Part shown: in pieces, positions 62,267-64,000 of the stretch
Layout: every line of letters begins with the position of its first letter
Position numbering within the stretch: the stretch's first letter is position 1
Assembly (NCBI GenBank): GCA_029558635.1
Contig: JAKQEE010000116.1
Location: 1-64,000, forward strand
Direction of reading: 5' to 3'
From: Pseudomonadota bacterium
Lineage (GTDB): Bacteria > Pseudomonadota > Alphaproteobacteria > Micavibrionales > Micavibrionaceae
DNA length: 64,000 nt
Notes under the pieces: generated by a model
The model's input: only the letters and a program-made list of their open reading frames with translations
The model's database searches: none
Told to the model about the DNA's origin: nothing
Made by a program: the position numbers and the translations under genes

Positions 62267-63316
62267 ATGTCGAAAAACATCGTCTCGTCATTATCCATCA
62301 CGACAGTTCGGGCCGCACTTGCGGCCTGCATTGTCATGGGCTCCATGATGACATCCCCTTTGGCAAATAATATTGCACGAGCCGATGACACAACATCGCG
62401 CCTTAACCGTCTGGAACGCGACGTCGAAACGTTGAACCGTGCCGTCTATAAAGGCGAGGCTCCACCGGCTCCGGCGTCTTATGAAGCGTCCGGATCGAAC
62501 GAATATCAGGCGAGCGTTGAGACGCGCCTCTCGGCAATCGAGAATCAAATCAGGGATTTAACCGGAAAGGTTGAACAACAATCTTATGAAGCGGACCAGT
62601 TGAAAACGCGCCTTGACCGAGCCTTGGCCGATATTGATCTGCGACTGAATAGTGGCGCGCAACCTACGGCAGCAAATGGCAACCAGACCGGCACGCTTCA
62701 GGCAAGCGATATGGGTGGTCCGGTGACAACGCAAATCGTTACGCAAACTCCCGACGCCATGCACGGCATGGATGTCACCAACGATAGCACGACGGGAAAT
62801 GTTCAGGTTATGGATATGCCGATGGTGGACATGAACGCGCCGGCCCCGTCCGACTCGCCGACCCAGCAAAATCTCGGAACATTGACCGAAGCCCCCGGGG
62901 GCGCCAGCATCCCCCCGCAAGCGGGCAGCGATCCGGCCGGACAATATGAAATGGCGTTTTCAATGATGAAGAGTGGCAATTACGCAGCCTCCCGCAACGG
63001 GTTCGAGGATTTCCTGAAAAAATACCCCGGGCATCCGCTGGCCGGAAACGCCATGTACTGGCTGGGTGAAGATTACTACGCCGAAGGCACTTTTGATAAA
63101 GCCGTCCGAGTCTTCGCCGAAAGCTACAAGAAATATCCCAAAGGTCCGAAGGGGCCTGACAGCCTGCTCAAAATGGGCATGTCTCTGGGCAAGCTCGGCA
63201 AAAACGATCAGGCCTGCGTCACCTTCATCCAGCTCAAAAAGGAATATGGCGTCGGTCAGGACGCTATCCTGAAACGCGCGGCTGAAGAGAGCGCCAAGCT
63301 CGCTTGTGGCAACTAA
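62267..63316 (+). CDS. cpoB: Tol-Pal system protein CpoB (YbgF)
   Basis: A periplasmic coordinator of peptidoglycan synthesis and outer-membrane constriction. The 349-residue protein has a signal peptide (about 1-40), an N-terminal trimeric coiled coil (DDTTSRLNRLERDVETLNRA and later KVEQQSYEADQLKTRL), a low-complexity linker and a C-terminal TPR domain (QYEMAFSMMKSGNYAASRNGFEDFLKKYPGHP onward). It follows pal and overlaps the start of tilS. Confidence 0.94.
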   Translation: MSKNIVSSLSITTVRAALAACIVMGSMMTSPLANNIARADDTTSRLNRLERDVETLNRAVYKGEAPPAPASYEASGSNEYQASVETRLSAIENQIRDLTGKVEQQSYEADQLKTRLDRALADIDLRLNSGAQPTAANGNQTGTLQASDMGGPVTTQIVTQTPDAMHGMDVTNDSTTGNVQVMDMPMVDMNAPAPSDSPTQQNLGTLTEAPGGASIPPQAGSDPAGQYEMAFSMMKSGNYAASRNGFEDFLKKYPGHPLAGNAMYWLGEDYYAEGTFDKAVRVFAESYKKYPKGPKGPDSLLKMGMSLGKLGKNDQACVTFIQLKKEYGVGQDAILKRAAEESAKLACGN

Positions 63317-64000
63317 ACCCGTCCATCCCGATGATTTTGCCGCCGTAATGGCGGTCCTGAAGATTTCAAAATCAATACCGATGGCAGTGGCTGTTTCCGG
63401 CGGAGCGGATTCTATGGCACTCGCCCATCTGCTTCATCGCTGGGGCGCAAAAGATTTGCACATTCTCACTGTCGATCATGGTCTGCGCCCTGAAGCGGGA
63501 GACGAAGTTGCGCTGGTCGCACGTTTCGCAAAATCAATCGACGCAAAATGTAAAAGATTCAAATGGCTAAAAGAAAAACCTAAGAAATCGATTCAAGAAG
63601 CCGCCCGCCGCGCACGTTACGACATGATGGCCGAGTACTGCCGCAAACACAAAATCAATCACCTGTTTCTGGCCCACCATGCCGACGACCAGATGGAAAC
63701 TTTTTTGTTCCGTCTGGCGAAGGGCAGTGGCCCACAGGGCCTCGTTTGTATGAAACCGCTCCAGACATACGACGGTGCTTTGACATTGGTGAGGCCTTTG
63801 TTGTCCTTCATCCACGATGAATTGATTGAGACTTGCAAGGCCGCAAAAATCGAATGGATGGAGGACCCGTCGAACCTATCAAGCAAATATATGCGCGGAC
63901 GAATGCGCGGGAGTAGAGAAGTTCTGGAACGCGAAGGCCTGACCGCAAAACGCATTGACTCTTTGATAGGGAGGCTCGAGCGGAGTCAGAGCTTTATCGA
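63306..64000 (+). CDS. tilS: tRNA(Ile)-lysidine synthase, N-terminal part; cut by the right window edge
   Basis: TilS converts C34 of tRNA-Ile2 (CAU) to lysidine. The frame is open to base 64000. The PP-loop VSGGADSMALAHLL lies near residue 32, followed by LTVDHGLRPEAGDE, IQEAARRARYDMM, FLAHHADDQMETFLFRLA and WMEDPSNLSSKYMR, all TilS signatures. A GTG at 63306, overlapping the end of cpoB by 11 bases, gives an N-terminal ~14-residue extension; ATG 63348 is the alternative. pal-cpoB-tilS is a typical alphaproteobacterial order. Confidence 0.95.
   Translation, partial: MATKPVHPDDFAAVMAVLKISKSIPMAVAVSGGADSMALAHLLHRWGAKDLHILTVDHGLRPEAGDEVALVARFAKSIDAKCKRFKWLKEKPKKSIQEAARRARYDMMAEYCRKHKINHLFLAHHADDQMETFLFRLAKGSGPQGLVCMKPLQTYDGALTLVRPLLSFIHDELIETCKAAKIEWMEDPSNLSSKYMRGRMRGSREVLEREGLTAKRIDSLIGRLERSQSFI

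Overview
The window reads as chromosomal DNA from an alphaproteobacterium with a gene-dense, mid-GC genome. The evidence is the gene content and order: a MipZ division-site ATPase, a fused CysNC, a plsY-dprA-topA operon, ssb close upstream of gyrA, pal-cpoB-tilS, a NodT-type outer-membrane lipoprotein, and an elongator tRNA-Met with an alphaproteobacterial-looking anticodon arm. Gene order and the pilus and flagellin genes would fit a Micavibrio-like lineage, but that is a guess that only a phylogeny could settle. No prophage, integrase, transposase, CRISPR array or rRNA was seen.

Layout. 1-4.1 kb: the end of a glycosyltransferase, then cysD-cysNC-cysQ (sulfate activation to PAPS and PAP recycling). 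4.1-9.7 kb: tRNA-Met, mnmA, a 400-base non-coding stretch with two dispersed-repeat-like hairpins, a small Fe-S operon (cysteine desulfurase, 2Fe-2S ferredoxin), an alpha/beta hydrolase lacking its nucleophile, and bcp. 9.7-29.9 kb: housekeeping and envelope genes (AsmA/YhdP-like protein, tyrS, anmK, an orphan ParA, a Sua5-type threonylcarbamoyl-AMP synthase, lytic transglycosylase, acyl-CoA dehydrogenase, mipZ, aminopeptidase P, ssb, gyrA). 29.9-33.7 kb: an AT-rich DUF4238-like gene that looks acquired, a DUF305 protein, an Asp/Glu racemase, queH and a lone flagellin. 33.7-38.9 kb: pyrB-plsY-dprA-topA, read leftward.

39.0-47.7 kb holds the most interesting locus. It starts with an opposing A24 prepilin-peptidase-like gene. 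An apparent operon follows: a receiver-only response regulator, a lipoprotein secretin with a long Pro-rich tail, a periplasmic protein with three Ig-like repeats and a PilP/GspC-like end, a GspE/PilB-type ATPase, a PilC/GspF-type membrane protein and a bitopic protein of unknown family. It resembles a type IVb pilus or type II secretion machine, but no pilin gene is visible. 47.7-52.2 kb: a polyprenyl-phosphate sugar-1-phosphate transferase, an epimerase, an AMIN-domain lipoprotein and a TolC/NodT lipoprotein. 52.3-54.5 kb: an oxyR / ahpC-ahpD peroxide-defence locus. 54.6-60.8 kb: a second receiver-only protein, a TetR plus ThiE-like operon, and an envelope cluster (LpoA-like, rsmI, yraN, dolP-like, sirB1-like). 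60.9-64 kb: an unknown gene, pal, cpoB and the start of tilS.

All calls come from reading the sequence and from family knowledge. No database search was run, so family names for weakly conserved proteins are inference.
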